A DNA stretch of 6,069 nucleotides from Paracoccaceae bacterium (GCA_023254015.1 JALQYS010000549.1:1-6069), one strand, 5' to 3'; shown: positions 1-5,781, counted from the stretch's first letter. Translations and numbers: made by a program. The notes: a model not told the origin generated them from the letters alone.

Positions 1-543
1 CTCAAGCACGTCGAAGTTCAGCCGCCAGCGCGGCCCCCCTTCGGCCTTGAGGTCCAGCGATTGCAGGAAGAAGGCGCGCAGCCCCGGGTCCTCGACATGG
101 GCAGCAAGGCGGCGGTCGGCCTCGCCCCGGGTGGACAGGCCGGTCAGGTCCAGCGCGCGCATGGCCTGGATGTGGCGGGTCTGGTCGTGGGAATAGGCGA
201 CCGGTGCGATATCAGCCACCACCAGACGGCGGATCAGCGCGCCTTGGGTCAGCGCCAGCTGCATGCTGGCCTTGCCCCCCATCGAATGGCCCAGAAGATC
301 GACCTCGCCCCCGATCTGCGCGATCACCTCGGCCAGATCGGCCGCCAGGTCGGGATAGCTGTGGCTTGGCATCCAGGGGCTTGCGCCATGGTTGCGCATG
401 TCAACGGCAACCACATCGCGCAAATCGGCCAGCCGGCGGGCGATGACGCCCCAGTTCCGGCCCGAGCCATAAAGGCCATGGGCAATCAGCAGCGGCGGGG
501 CGCCCGTGGGCGTGGCGGCGGGGTGGTGGATCGTGGCAAGCAT
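1..543 (-). CDS. Alpha/beta hydrolase, YbfF-like esterase (3' end outside window)
   Basis: The first 181 codons of a minus-strand gene are visible; the rest lies beyond base 1. The translation starts MLATIHHPAATPTGAPPLLI and has the core of an alpha/beta hydrolase: an oxyanion-hole segment AHGLYGS (residues 21-27), RNWG (29-32), the strand and turn VDMRNHG (47-53), and the nucleophile elbow GHSMGG (85-90) with Ser87 as nucleophile. Asp111 in VADIAP is the likely acid; the catalytic His would be outside the window. RNWG plus DMRNHG is typical of the YbfF/acyl-CoA esterase-like branch, so a cytoplasmic ester or thioester hydrolase is expected; the substrate cannot be told. The ATG at 543 sits a normal distance before the HG motif, but no good Shine-Dalgarno precedes it, so the start is less certain than the family. 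It diverges from the gene at 634 and shows no link to xylose use. Confidence 0.9.
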   Translation of the reverse strand, partial: MLATIHHPAATPTGAPPLLIAHGLYGSGRNWGVIARRLADLRDVVAVDMRNHGASPWMPSHSYPDLAADLAEVIAQIGGEVDLLGHSMGGKASMQLALTQGALIRRLVVADIAPVAYSHDQTRHIQAMRALDLTGLSTRGEADRRLAAHVEDPGLRAFFLQSLDLKAEGGPRWRLNFDVLE

Positions 544-560
544 GGCACGGGTTCTAACGC

Positions 561-578
561 TGCAAGGCCTGCAAGGCC
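561..578. repeat. Perfect 9-bp tandem duplication in divergent intergenic region
   Basis: TGCAAGGCC occurs twice back to back (561-569 and 570-578) in the 90-bp gap between the divergent hydrolase and the 123-residue protein gene. It could be a replication-slippage duplication or a tandem binding site. No convincing sigma-70 promoter is visible in this gap: the best pair for the rightward gene is TTGCGT (586-591) and TATGCA (609-614), which is weak. Confidence 0.6.
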
Positions 579-633
579 AGAGCCGTTGCGTGATGGGCTG
601 CGGCGGCTTATGCAGAAGTCAAAGAGGAATTTG

Positions 634-1005
634 ATGAGCGCCTTGTCCATTCAGCAGATGGCCGACCGTGTTGCCGCCCTGATGCAGGACCGTCTTGGCG
701 CGCGGGGGCCCGGCTTGCAGGCCGCGCTTGACCAGCGCGGGGGGCGTCTGCCCCGCAAGGTGCGGCAGGCAGCCACCGATCTGGCGCAGGCCGCAGCCAT
801 GGCGCAAAACCCCAGGCTCCTTTTGCAGATCGACCATGAAAGCCTGGCGCGGAACTACGATCAGTGCCTGCGCCATCTGGGCGGGCTGAAACCGCACCGG
901 CGCTGGCTTGCGGGAACCATGGCCATTGCCGCCTCGGTCGCGGTGTCGCTGTTGCTGGTCGCGCTCCTGGTGATCGGGGTGATGCGCTGGCGCGGCCTGA
1001 TCTAG
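634..1005 (+). CDS. Uncharacterised 123-residue protein with C-terminal membrane anchor
   Basis: No characterised family is recognised; I have an impression that similar proteins occur in Rhodobacteraceae, which a search should confirm. The start is ATG 634, preceded by AGAGGA (623-628) at a 5-nt spacing, the best ribosome site in this reading frame. The protein begins MSALSIQQMADRVAALMQDR. Residues 1-90 are predicted soluble and mostly helical, rich in Ala, Arg and Gln, with a basic stretch at about 35-45 (GGRLPRKVRQ). Residues 92-116 form one strongly hydrophobic segment, followed by a short basic tail (MRWRGLI). No N-terminal signal peptide is seen, so it looks like a tail-anchored or single-pass protein with the N-terminal part in the cytoplasm. 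The frame stays open upstream to about base 61, but that part is antisense to the hydrolase. It converges on the ROK gene with a 16-nt gap. Function unknown. Confidence 0.75.
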   Translation: MSALSIQQMADRVAALMQDRLGARGPGLQAALDQRGGRLPRKVRQAATDLAQAAAMAQNPRLLLQIDHESLARNYDQCLRHLGGLKPHRRWLAGTMAIAASVAVSLLLVALLVIGVMRWRGLI

Positions 1006-1013
1006 TCAGGCCG
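993..1013. terminator. Hairpin between convergent genes, stop codon in the loop
   Basis: CGGCCTGA (993-1000) and TCAGGCCG (1006-1013) form a perfect 8-bp stem with loop TCTAG. The loop contains the TAG stop (1003-1005) of the upstream gene. The hairpin ends 9 nt before the stop codon of the convergent ROK gene, so it could act on transcripts from both sides. No T-run follows on either strand, so classic intrinsic termination is not guaranteed; it may instead protect mRNA 3' ends or work with Rho. Confidence 0.5.
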
Positions 1014-1021
1014 TCCTCCAG

Positions 1022-2296
1022 TCAGGCTGCCGGATCGCGGCCGGGGGTCAACAGGGTTTCGCTGACCACCGACAGCGCCAGCGCCGCCGCACCATGCGCC
1101 CAAAGCAGGTCGCCCCAGGCGTGGATCTCGATGGGCGCGGGCGAGCGGCTCGTGTTGATCGCCAGCGCCCCCATCTCGGCCAGGGTTTCGGCGGCGTAAA
1201 GGTAGTCATAGCGCATGCGCTCGCCCGACAGGATGATGAGTTGCGGGTCAAAGAGGTTCACCACATTCGACAGTCCCACCGCCAGATAGCGCCCGGCCCG
1301 ACGAAAGATCGACCGCGCGGTGGCATTGCCGGCCTTGGCATGGTCATAAAGGCTTTCCAGAAGCGCGTTGATCGACAGCCTGTCATTGGCGGGCCGGTTC
1401 AGCGCCGTCGTCGCCTCGCGCGCAAGGGCATAGTCGGCGACATAGGCCTCAAGGCAGCCGCGCTGCCCGCAGCGGCATAGCGCGCCGTCCAGTTGCACCT
1501 TGGTATGGCCCAGCTCCATTCCCAGACGGCCCGAGCCGCGAAAGATGCGGTGGTTCATCACGAACCCCATGCCGACGCCATGTTCGATGGTGACCACGGC
1601 GAAATCCGAAAGCCCCCGCCCCGCCCCGAACCACAGCTCGGCCAGCGCCACCAGATTGGCATCATTGTCGATGGTGACGGGAACCCCGATCCGCGCCGTG
1701 GCCGCCGCCGCCAGCGGCACCGAGCGATCCTGCAGCACCGAGGACCAGTGCACCATGCCCTCGGCGACATCGACAAAGCCCGGCACGCCGATGCCCACCG
1801 CCGATAGCGCCTGCGCCGTGATCCCCGCCTTGGCGCAGACCCGCGCCAGCAGGGTTTCCACAACAGCCAGCAATTCCTCCAGTGTCATCGGGCCTGGCTG
1901 GCGCGGCATGGCCTCGTCGGCGATCAGGTTGCCGGCGAAATCCACCACAACCGCGGTATGTTCGCGATCCGACAGCTTCAGGCCGGCCACCAGATGCGCC
2001 GCGGCCCTGACCCCCAGCGCCACCGCCGGACGGCCGCGCGTGCTGTCAGGATCGCGCGGGGCGGCCACCTCTTCGATCAGCCCGGCCTCGATCAGCTCGG
2101 CACAGATCGTGGTGACCGAGGCGGGCGAAACCCCCAGCTCGCGCGCCAGCGCGACGCGGGCGATCAGGCCGGCGGCGCGGATTCGTTCGAAGATCTGCTG
2201 GCGCAGCGGCCTTGGGGTTTCTGTCAGCGGCGGGATCAGCGGCCCCACGCCCTTGCGGCGTTCCGCGCTGTCCGACAAGGGTCCGGCCTGCGTCAT
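1022..2296 (-). CDS. xylR: ROK-family transcriptional regulator, probable xylose repressor XylR
   Basis: A 424-residue protein with the two-part build of ROK repressors (XylR, NagC and Mlc type). Residues about 31-80 form a winged helix-turn-helix (start LRQQIFERIRAAG, recognition part around SPASVTTICAELIEAGL). The ROK sugar-binding domain follows from about 103. It keeps DNDAN (210-214), ExGH (Glu261, His264) and the zinc motif His264-Cys274-x-Cys276-x4-Cys281. The kinase phosphate loop DxGGT near residues 106-120 is degenerate, as in regulators, so sugar kinase activity is unlikely. The start ATG at 2296 has AGGA (2304-2307) 7 nt upstream. The gene diverges from xylF with 212 bp between, the usual arrangement for a local repressor that releases DNA when its sugar binds. 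The xylose specificity is inferred from the adjoining xylFHGB genes; the ROK family itself is clear. This differs from the AraC-type XylR activator of Escherichia coli. Confidence 0.9.
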   Translation of the reverse strand: MTQAGPLSDSAERRKGVGPLIPPLTETPRPLRQQIFERIRAAGLIARVALARELGVSPASVTTICAELIEAGLIEEVAAPRDPDSTRGRPAVALGVRAAAHLVAGLKLSDREHTAVVVDFAGNLIADEAMPRQPGPMTLEELLAVVETLLARVCAKAGITAQALSAVGIGVPGFVDVAEGMVHWSSVLQDRSVPLAAAATARIGVPVTIDNDANLVALAELWFGAGRGLSDFAVVTIEHGVGMGFVMNHRIFRGSGRLGMELGHTKVQLDGALCRCGQRGCLEAYVADYALAREATTALNRPANDRLSINALLESLYDHAKAGNATARSIFRRAGRYLAVGLSNVVNLFDPQLIILSGERMRYDYLYAAETLAEMGALAINTSRSPAPIEIHAWGDLLWAHGAAALALSVVSETLLTPGRDPAA

Positions 2297-2300
2297 TTAT

Positions 2301-2332
2301 TTTTCCTATGAAGAAAAAGGATGGCTTTTCCT
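2301..2332. repeat. Direct repeat TTTTCCT in the xylR leader
   Basis: TTTTCCT occurs at 2301-2307 and again at 2326-2332, 25 bp apart, around an A-rich stretch (GAAGAAAAAGGA). The first copy contains the complement of the xylR ribosome site. The second could be an upstream copy of the same purine-rich signal on the xylR transcript, or chance. No role can be assigned from sequence alone. Confidence 0.35.
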
Positions 2333-2403
2333 TGTGATCCCATCGAAACCCTGCCGCATCGCGGCGAAATTGGCAATATACCTTCGCAAAACCAGATTAG
2401 AGC

Positions 2404-2429
2404 CTGAAATATATTTTGACAGCTGAAAT
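2404..2429. promoter_or_regulatory. Candidate XylR operator region in the xylR-xylF gap
   Basis: CTGAAAT occurs at 2404-2410 and 2423-2429, 19 bp apart, close to two helical turns. AAATATATTT (2407-2416) is a perfect 10-bp palindrome between the repeat starts. A further GAAAT lies at 2366-2370. The repeats flank and overlap the TTGACA box at 2416-2421, so a protein bound here would block a promoter. ROK repressors usually bind AT-rich inverted repeats near their target promoter; assigning this site to the neighbouring ROK protein is an inference. Confidence 0.4.
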
Positions 2430-2445
2430 TATTAGGCGCAAGCTT
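2416..2445 (+). promoter_or_regulatory. Candidate xylF promoter: perfect -35 box, unclear -10
   Basis: TTGACA at 2416-2421 matches the sigma-70 -35 consensus exactly and lies 87 bp before the xylF start. At 16-18 nt spacing the sequence is GCAAGC to AAGCTT, a poor -10 box, which is common in alphaproteobacterial and regulated promoters. TATATT (2410-2415) is a better -10 sequence but has only a weak TTCGCA (2383-2388) upstream at a long spacing. The true start site is therefore open. No good promoter for xylR on the other strand was identified; AATATA at 2375-2380 reads TATATT on the minus strand but has no matching -35. Confidence 0.35.
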
Positions 2446-2451
2446 TCCTCG

Positions 2452-2491
2452 TATCGGCGAATCCGCCGGACCGGCTTTTTGCGGGCCGATA
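2452..2491 (+). promoter_or_regulatory. xylF leader stem-loop with an alternative T-tailed hairpin inside
   Basis: TATCGGC (2452-2458) pairs perfectly with GCCGATA (2485-2491). Inside, CCGC (2463-2466) pairs with GCGG (2481-2484), giving an interrupted stem that ends 5 nt before the xylF ribosome site. A competing small hairpin GCCG-GAC-CGGC (2465-2475) is followed directly by TTTTT (2476-2480), a terminator-like arrangement. The two folds share bases and cannot coexist fully. It could be an attenuator, a 5' stabilising stem, or a DNA operator dyad; the short inner stem makes efficient termination doubtful. Confidence 0.35.
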
Positions 2492-2496
2492 TCCAT

Positions 2497-2503
2497 GGGA
2501 GGA
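2497..2503 (+). promoter_or_regulatory. Ribosome binding site of xylF
   Basis: GGGAGGA lies 5 nt before ATG 2509. It is the strongest Shine-Dalgarno in the operon and fixes the xylF start. The upstream TTG at 2416 in the same frame has no such site and would place 31 charged residues ahead of the signal peptide. Confidence 0.85.
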
Positions 2504-2508
2504 TAAGA

Positions 2509-3534
2509 ATGAACAAGGTTCTGCTCGCCGCGGTGATCGCGGCGGTTGGTTTCTCGTCGGCGGCGCTGGCGGAGGGCAAGAAGATCGGCGTCAGCTGGGC
2601 CCAGTTTCAGGAAGAGCGCTGGAAGATCGACGAAGCGGCGATGAAGGCGGCAATCGAGGCCGCGGGCAACGAATATATCTCGGCCGACGCGCAATCCTCG
2701 GCCGAAAAGCAGCTTTCCGACATCGACGCGCTGATCGCGCAGGGGGTGGATGCGCTGATCATCAACGCCTGGGACAAGGACGCCATCGGCCCGGCCATCG
2801 ACAAGGCGGCGGCAGAAGGCATTCCGGTTGTCGGCTATGACCGTCTGATCGAAGACAACCGCACCTTCTATCTGACCTTCGACAACGTCGGCGTGGGCCG
2901 CATCATCGCGCAGGAAGTCTTTGCGCTGGCGCCCAAGGGAAATTACGCCATCATCAAGGGCGACCCCGGTGACCCGAACGTCGGCTTCCTGCGTCAGGGC
3001 ATGGAAGAGGTGATCGGCGCGGCTGTGGCGGCAGGCGACATCAAGATCGTCGGCGAGGCGAACTCGGACGGCTGGAAGCCGGAAAACGCCCAGAAGAACA
3101 TGGAGCAGATCCTGACCGCCAACAACAACGCCGTGGATGCGGTGCTGTCCCAGAACGACGGCATGGCCGGCGGGGCTGCGGCGGCGCTGGCGGCGCAAGG
3201 GTTGAACGTGCCGCTGGGTGGCCAGGACGGCGACCTTGCCGCGATCAACCGCGTGGCGCGTGGCACGCAGACGGTTTCGGTCTGGAAGAACAGCCGGGAT
3301 CTGGGCAAGGCCGCGGGCGAGATCGCCGGCCAGCTGGCCGACGGCACCGCTCTGGACGCCATTCCGGGCGCGACCAAATTCTCGGGCGGCGAGAAGGGCG
3401 TTGAGATGAACGCCATCCTGCTGAACCCGACCCCGATCACCAAGGCGAACATCAATGTCGCCATCGAGGCCGGTCACATCACCAAGGAACAGGCCTGCGA
3501 AGGCGCCGTGGCCAGCGTGGTGGGCTGCGAATAA
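2509..3534 (+). CDS. xylF: D-xylose ABC transporter, periplasmic binding protein XylF
   Basis: A 341-residue periplasmic sugar-binding protein (type I fold, ribose/xylose group) that captures D-xylose and delivers it to XylH. Residues 1-21 are a Sec signal peptide with a likely cut after Ala-Leu-Ala21, leaving EGKKIGVSW. It matches remembered E. coli XylF in the key blocks: ERW (36-38), YDR (110-112), FDN (124-126), PKGNY (142-146), DGWKPENA (187-194), LTANNN (202-207), ND (216-217), GQD (238-240) and RGTQT (251-255). These include loops that line the sugar pocket. Length is close to the E. coli protein (about 330). The C-terminus carries two cysteines, Cys330 and Cys340, in a tail I do not recall in the E. 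coli protein; they could form a disulfide in the periplasm. It is the first gene of the operon, has a strong ribosome site, and is followed by a hairpin that would favour high XylF levels. Confidence 0.96.
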   Translation: MNKVLLAAVIAAVGFSSAALAEGKKIGVSWAQFQEERWKIDEAAMKAAIEAAGNEYISADAQSSAEKQLSDIDALIAQGVDALIINAWDKDAIGPAIDKAAAEGIPVVGYDRLIEDNRTFYLTFDNVGVGRIIAQEVFALAPKGNYAIIKGDPGDPNVGFLRQGMEEVIGAAVAAGDIKIVGEANSDGWKPENAQKNMEQILTANNNAVDAVLSQNDGMAGGAAAALAAQGLNVPLGGQDGDLAAINRVARGTQTVSVWKNSRDLGKAAGEIAGQLADGTALDAIPGATKFSGGEKGVEMNAILLNPTPITKANINVAIEAGHITKEQACEGAVASVVGCE

Positions 3535-3545
3535 GGCCTGACACG

Positions 3546-3576
3546 GGGCGCCGGTCGCAAGGTTGGCGCCCATTTT
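3546..3576 (+). terminator. GC-rich hairpin with T-tract between xylF and xylH
   Basis: GGGCGCC (3546-3552) and GGCGCCC (3565-3571) form a perfect 7-bp stem, extendable by two G-T pairs (3553-3554 with 3563-3564), with an 8-nt loop and the tail ATTTT (3572-3576). It begins 12 nt after the xylF stop. Such hairpins after binding-protein genes usually act as partial terminators or as barriers to 3' exonucleases, keeping xylF mRNA more abundant than the distal xylHGB message. Partial action is inferred because the downstream genes have no clear promoter of their own. Confidence 0.65.
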
Positions 3577-3683
3577 CCTGACCCAAGGGCAGCCCGCCTT
3601 GCCCCCTGTCCTTGACGGACCGCTGCCGGTGTGCCGGGCCCCTGGCCCCGCCGGGCGTCCCCCTGCCGCATGATGGACAAGAC

Positions 3684-5003
3684 ATGACCGATACCCCCCA
3701 TTCCCCGCAGACCGCGCCCCGCGCCGAGGGCGGTTTTGCCCGGTTCCTGCGCGCCACCGAGATTGACCCGCGCCTTCTGGGCATGGTGGGTGCGCTTTTG
3801 CTGATCTGGGCCGGCTTTCACCTTTATGGCGAGTTGGTGCTGGGCGATGGCGCGTTCCTCACGCCGCGCAACCTGTGGAACCTGAGCGTGCAGACCGCCT
3901 CGATCGGGATCATGGCGACGGGGATGGTGCTGGTCATCATCACCCGCAACATTGATCTGTCGGTCGGGTCGATTGTCGGCGTCGTCGGCATGTATGCGGG
4001 CCTGTTGCAGGTAGAGTGGCTGCCGGCGTCGCTGGGGCTGGGCCATCCGATGATCTGGCTGATCGCCGTGGTCTTTGCGATTGTGCTCGGGGCGCTGATC
4101 GGCTGTCTGCATGGGCTGCTGATTGCCTATCTGGCGATCCCGTCCTTCATCGTCACGCTGGGTGGGCTGATGGTCTGGCGCGGCATGGCGTTTCTGGCCT
4201 CATCCGGCCGCACCATCTCGCCGGTGGATGAACGCTTTGCGCTGCTGGGCGGCGGGCCTTACGGATCAATCGGGGCGACGGGCAGCTGGATTCTCTGCGC
4301 CCTGGCCTGTGCGGGCATCGTCTGGGCGATGATGCGGGGGCGCGCGGCGCGCAGGCTGCATGGCTTTGCCCTGCGTCCGATGTGGGCGGAATATTTCGTG
4401 GGGGGGCTCAGCTGCGGGCTTGTGCTGATCGCAACGCTGGTCGTGAACGCCTATCCCTGGCCGAAGGGCATCCTCAAGGATTACTACGCGGCCATGGGCC
4501 AGGAAGTGCCCGAGGGCGCCTTCATCGCCCATGGTTTTGCCTATCCGGTGATCATCATGGTGGTCGTGGTGCTGGCGATGACAGTCCTGATGACCCGCAC
4601 CCGGTTTGGTCGCTATGTGTTTGCGATTGGTGGCAACCACGAGGCGGCGGCGCTGTCGGGCATCAACACCCGGGCCATGACGGTGAAGATCTTCGCGCTG
4701 ATGGGGGCCTTGGCCGGCATCGCGGCGGTGATCGCCAGCGCCCGTCTGAACAGCGCCACCAACGCCTTGGGGGATCTTGACGAATTGATGGTCATCGCGG
4801 CGGCGGTTGTGGGCGGCACCTCGCTCGCGGGTGGGGTTGGCACGATTTACGGGGCGATCATCGGGGCCTTTGTTCTGGTGAGCTTGCAGACCGGCATGGT
4901 GCTGATCGGCTTTGGCGACGGGTCTTACCGCAAGATCGTGATCGGCGTGGCGCTGGTTCTCGCCGTGTTCCTCGACATCCAATACCGCAAGCGCATCAAG
5001 TAA
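3684..5003 (+). CDS. xylH: D-xylose ABC transporter, permease XylH
   Basis: A 439-residue inner-membrane permease of the BPD_transp_2 (ribose/xylose) family; presumably two copies form the pore. After a cytoplasmic N-tail of about 30 residues there are ten or more hydrophobic segments. Diagnostic motifs are IDLSVGS (90-96), PSFIVTLGGLMVWRG (153-167), the ATPase-contact loop IGGNHEAAALSGIN (315-328) and GGTSLAGGVGTIYGA (377-391), all as in XylH. E. coli XylH is about 393 residues; much of the excess is a polar stretch at about 255-284 between two membrane segments, containing NAYPWPKG and KDYYAAMGQEVPEG, probably a larger periplasmic loop. ATG 3684 is chosen because the protein then starts MTDTPHSPQT, a normal tail length; the ribosome site is weak (GGAC, 3675-3678). 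An in-frame TTG at 3612 would add 24 unlikely residues. The 149-bp gap to xylF and weak ribosome site suggest lower expression than XylF. The xylG start lies 12 nt downstream. Confidence 0.95.
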   Translation: MTDTPHSPQTAPRAEGGFARFLRATEIDPRLLGMVGALLLIWAGFHLYGELVLGDGAFLTPRNLWNLSVQTASIGIMATGMVLVIITRNIDLSVGSIVGVVGMYAGLLQVEWLPASLGLGHPMIWLIAVVFAIVLGALIGCLHGLLIAYLAIPSFIVTLGGLMVWRGMAFLASSGRTISPVDERFALLGGGPYGSIGATGSWILCALACAGIVWAMMRGRAARRLHGFALRPMWAEYFVGGLSCGLVLIATLVVNAYPWPKGILKDYYAAMGQEVPEGAFIAHGFAYPVIIMVVVVLAMTVLMTRTRFGRYVFAIGGNHEAAALSGINTRAMTVKIFALMGALAGIAAVIASARLNSATNALGDLDELMVIAAAVVGGTSLAGGVGTIYGAIIGAFVLVSLQTGMVLIGFGDGSYRKIVIGVALVLAVFLDIQYRKRIK

Positions 5004-5008
5004 GGGGG
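5002..5008 (+). promoter_or_regulatory. Ribosome binding site of xylG, overlapping the xylH stop
   Basis: AAGGGGG shares bases with the xylH stop TAA (5001-5003) and lies 7 nt before ATG 5016. Ribosomes ending xylH would pass over it, which favours coupled translation of permease and ATPase. Confidence 0.65.
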
Positions 5009-5015
5009 CCAGACC

Positions 5016-5780
5016 ATGAGCAATCCAAACACCGGCACGCCCCTTGTCGAACTGCGCGACATCTCGATCGCCTTTGGCGGCATCAAGGCGGTGGACCATG
5101 TGTCGATCGACCTGCACCCGGGCGAGGTTGTGGGCCTTCTGGGGCACAATGGCGCGGGGAAATCGACGCTCATCAAATGCCTGTCGGGCGCCTACAAAAA
5201 GGACGGCGGAACGATCCTGATCAACGGGCATGAGGTGGAGATCAGCGATCCCCGCGATGCGCGCGCCCATAACATCGAGACGATCTACCAGACGCTGGCC
5301 CTGGCCGATAACCTTGATGCCGCGTCAAACCTGTTTCTGGGGCGAGAGTTGGTGAACGGTTTCGGCTTTGTGGATGAAACCCGTATGGAGGCCGAAACCC
5401 GCAAGATCATGGGCCGGCTGAACCCGAATTTCAAAAAGTTCAACGTGCCGGTGTCGGCGCTCTCGGGCGGTCAGCGCCAGTCGGTCGCCATTGCCCGCGC
5501 GGTCTATTTCAACGCCCGTATCCTGATCATGGACGAACCCACCGCCGCCCTTGGCCCGCATGAAACCCAGATGGTGGCCGAGCTGATCCAGGAGCTGAAG
5601 GCGCAGGGTCTGGGCATCTTCCTGATCGAACATGACATCCATTCGGTGATGAAGCTTTGTGACCGCGCCGTGGTGATGAAGAACGGCCAGCGGGTCGGCA
5701 CAGTGAATGTCAAGGATGTCACCGACGACGACATTCTGGGCATGATCATCATGGGTAAGAAACCACCGCAGGCCTACTGA
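5016..5780 (+). CDS. xylG: D-xylose ABC transporter, single-domain ATPase XylG
   Basis: A 254-residue cytoplasmic ABC ATPase that powers xylose uptake through XylH. All nucleotide-binding motifs are intact: Walker A GHNGAGKST (43-51), Q-loop Gln92 in TIYQT, signature LSGGQ (149-153), Walker B ILIMDE (169-174) with catalytic Glu174, and H-loop His206 in IEHD. It has one ATPase domain, whereas E. coli XylG and RbsA are about 500 residues with two fused domains. The short form resembles the 260-residue sugar ATPases of Alphaproteobacteria such as FrcA of Sinorhizobium meliloti, so it should work as a homodimer. It is complete rather than truncated: the C-terminus (LGMIIMGKKPPQAY) ends normally at TGA and the next gene starts one base later. 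The name xylG follows from the operon; by sequence alone it would be called a sugar ABC transporter ATPase. Confidence 0.95.
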   Translation: MSNPNTGTPLVELRDISIAFGGIKAVDHVSIDLHPGEVVGLLGHNGAGKSTLIKCLSGAYKKDGGTILINGHEVEISDPRDARAHNIETIYQTLALADNLDAASNLFLGRELVNGFGFVDETRMEAETRKIMGRLNPNFKKFNVPVSALSGGQRQSVAIARAVYFNARILIMDEPTAALGPHETQMVAELIQELKAQGLGIFLIEHDIHSVMKLCDRAVVMKNGQRVGTVNVKDVTDDDILGMIIMGKKPPQAY

Positions 5781-5781
5781 C

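Noticed and set aside
61..633. Long upstream extension of the frame that encodes the 123-residue protein
   Set aside because: It is antisense to the hydrolase gene, which has clear catalytic motifs. The ATG at 634 has the only good ribosome site.
2353..2365. GCCGC-ATC-GCGGC inverted repeat in the xylR-xylF gap
   Set aside because: Only 5 bp per arm in GC-rich DNA; weaker than the other candidates and not placed near a promoter element.
1500..2426. A 308-codon open frame on the plus strand opposite xylR
   Set aside because: Ser, Ala and Arg-rich low-complexity translation opposite a gene with clear ROK motifs.
2416..2508. TTG start giving XylF 31 more residues
   Set aside because: It would bury the Sec signal peptide behind a charged stretch, lacks a ribosome site, and coincides with the TTGACA promoter box.
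2293..3573. A 426-codon open frame on the minus strand across xylF
   Set aside because: Antisense shadow of a high-GC gene; its translation has no recognisable domain and xylF is certain.
3612..3683. TTG start giving XylH 24 more residues
   Set aside because: The extension (Pro, Cys and Gly-rich) resembles no permease N-terminus, and no ribosome site precedes it.
3670..3687. Five-codon frame (MMDKT) whose TGA overlaps the xylH ATG
   Set aside because: The ATGA overlap hints at coupled translation, but there is no ribosome site before it and so short a frame is expected by chance.
4266..5270. A 334-codon open frame on the minus strand across xylH and xylG
   Set aside because: Antisense shadow; very rich in His, Asp and Arg, no domain, and fully covered by two secure genes.
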